A stretch of DNA of 64,000 bases, from positions 1-64,000 of the forward strand of contig NZ_AKJD01000094.1 in the NCBI RefSeq assembly GCF_000282515.1. The letters run 5' to 3'. Below are positions 62,955 to 64,000 of the stretch, piece by piece; the first letter of the stretch is position 1, and the number at the start of each line of letters is the position of its first letter. A program made the translations under genes and the position numbers. The stretch is from Pseudomonas sp. GM80 (GTDB lineage Bacteria > Pseudomonadota > Gammaproteobacteria > Pseudomonadales > Pseudomonadaceae). The notes below the pieces were generated by a model, which saw only the letters and a program-made list of their open reading frames with translations, was not told the origin of the DNA and ran no database searches.

Positions 62955-63473
62955 TTAAAGTTTCAGGTTGTTTCTCACCGCCACTATTTCTTCGGCGCTC
63001 GCTTTATAAACCTCGGCCTGTCCGGCATAGGAAAGAACGTACGCTTTATCCGCCTCGACCGCTGCCACCAAGGTTTGCGACAAAACATGCCGGCCGTTTT
63101 CGGTGATCGTGCAAGTGGTTTCCAGGGCAGACAAAGACCCCAGCGTCGCCGGGTGCACTTTGTTGCAGACGCTTTGATAACCGCCCTGGAAAAAGTCTTT
63201 CTGGATCGACTTGCGCATCTCCAGCAGCACGCCCTGCAAGTTGACTTGGTGACCCGCCTCTACCTGCGTCATGGTCAACTCCATCACCATCACCTGATTG
63301 CCATCGGCATCGTTTTTCACCGCCCGCTGCCGGGAAACCTGCGCTGATGCATCAGGCAGTGCTTCCACCTCCCAACCCGCCGGCCAGGTAATGCCGGGCT
63401 CGGCCGCCGATACGTCAGCGGCAGCAACAGAAAACGCAAAACAAACTAACAGGGGTTTGAACAGTCGGATCAT
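62955..63473 (-). CDS. DUF4946 periplasmic protein
   Basis: 172 residues. The signal peptide MIRLFKPLLVCFAFSVAAADVSAAE cleaves near VSA. The mature part (ITWPAGWEVEALPDASAQ, VMVMELTMTQVEAGHQVNLQGVLLEM) matches DUF4946 proteins common in pseudomonads. Two cysteines (CNKVHPATLG; TTCTITENG) may pair. Function unknown. ATG at 63473; the longer start at 63503 spoils the signal peptide. Confidence 0.82.
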   Translation of the reverse strand: MIRLFKPLLVCFAFSVAAADVSAAEPGITWPAGWEVEALPDASAQVSRQRAVKNDADGNQVMVMELTMTQVEAGHQVNLQGVLLEMRKSIQKDFFQGGYQSVCNKVHPATLGSLSALETTCTITENGRHVLSQTLVAAVEADKAYVLSYAGQAEVYKASAEEIVAVRNNLKL

Positions 63474-63612
63474 TGCCGCACGCACTCGCAGATTGAGCGA
63501 CAAAGTCTGAGCCCCGCCCGCGCGCAGGGCAAGTCCGCCCTTTCATTTGGCGATGCTGGCAGGCATGCGTATCATTGCGCCCATTCACTCGCCCATTGTT
63601 ATTGGAGGGCCC

Positions 63613-64000
63613 ATGAGCCTGCACGAACTGAACACTTTCCCCGGCGTCACCGCCACGCCAGACAGCGCAACCCGCAACTTCGTTTTCAACCACACCATGC
63701 TGCGTGTGAAAGACATCACCAAGTCCCTGGACTTCTACACCCGCGTACTGGGTTTCTCGCTGGTCGAGAAGCGCGATTTCGCCGAAGCCGAGTTCAGCCT
63801 GTACTTCCTCGCGCTGGTCGACAAGGCACAGATCCCGGACGATGCCGCCGCACGTACCGAGTGGATGAAGTCGATCCCGGGCATTCTGGAACTGACTCAC
63901 AACCACGGCACCGAAAACGATGCAGACTTCGCCTACCACAACGGCAACACCGATCCGCGTGGTTTTGGCCACATCTGCATTTCGGTGCCGGACATCGTGG
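63613..64000 (+). CDS. gloA: Lactoylglutathione lyase (glyoxalase I), cut by the window end
   Basis: 129 codons visible. FNHTMLRVKDITKSLDFYTRVLGF with the first metal histidine, and ELTHNHGTENDADFAYHNGN with glutamate/histidine region of glyoxalase I, ending in GFGHICISVPDI. It isomerises the methylglyoxal-glutathione hemithioacetal to lactoylglutathione. GGAGGG precedes the ATG. Only the C-terminal part is missing. Confidence 0.93.
   Translation, partial: MSLHELNTFPGVTATPDSATRNFVFNHTMLRVKDITKSLDFYTRVLGFSLVEKRDFAEAEFSLYFLALVDKAQIPDDAAARTEWMKSIPGILELTHNHGTENDADFAYHNGNTDPRGFGHICISVPDIV

Overview
The window looks like chromosomal DNA of a Pseudomonas of the P. fluorescens group. Coding regions are GC-rich. 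Intergenic spaces carry many paired REP palindromes of the kind abundant in that group. Recognisable Pseudomonas markers include the ptxS-kguEKTD 2-ketogluconate locus, sfnG, an MvaT/MvaU-type nucleoid protein and a P. fluorescens-type 4-hydroxyphenylpyruvate dioxygenase. No rRNA, tRNA, CRISPR array, insertion sequence or integrase was seen.

Layout. 1-2.2 kb: an MFS transporter and an HPP-family membrane protein. 2.2-3.9 kb: an orphan type VI secretion cargo module on the minus strand (PAAR tip gene broken by an in-frame TAA, putative papain-fold effector, membrane-anchored immunity protein). 4.3-13.9 kb: branched-chain acyl-CoA catabolism, with a plus-strand valine pair (isobutyryl-CoA dehydrogenase, 3-hydroxyisobutyryl-CoA hydrolase) facing a minus-strand five-gene isoleucine-type set with an AraC regulator. 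14.1-18.4 kb: an efeU-efeO-efeB-efeM iron-uptake operon behind a Fur-like box. 18.5-26 kb: pssA, a TetR regulator, a DUF1348 protein, sfnG with a sigma-54 promoter, a TSUP exporter, nudC, a dienoyl-CoA isomerase-like crotonase and a methyltransferase. 26.2-28 kb: a secreted TPR protein, ECF sigma and anti-sigma operon whose sigma gene has no ATG/GTG/TTG at its natural start. 28.1-35.5 kb: an RstBA-like two-component system divergent from an RND pump, then a DUF1345 protein.

35.5-42.1 kb is an atypical, more A+T-rich block: an unknown beta-rich protein, a pertactin-like autotransporter, and two proteins built of Ig-like repeats not recognised as a named family. The upstream regions at its two outer ends carry the same palindrome, CTGTCA-N4-TGACAG. 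42.2-47.6 kb: ptxS-kguE-kguK-kguT-kguD with two identical PtxS operators. 47.7-54.9 kb: an aminotransferase, a chemoreceptor, glycerate kinase, a CdaR-type regulator and an MFS transporter. 55-64 kb: an aldo/keto reductase, rarD, hpd with a 31-codon small ORF upstream, a divergent EamA/LysR pair, a CSS-EAL phosphodiesterase, an MvaU-like H-NS analogue, a DUF4946 protein and the start of gloA.

The window is mostly carbon catabolism, iron uptake and regulation. The two places most likely to hold undescribed biology are the broken PAAR-effector-immunity cassette and the 35.5-42.1 kb block of surface and Ig-repeat proteins.
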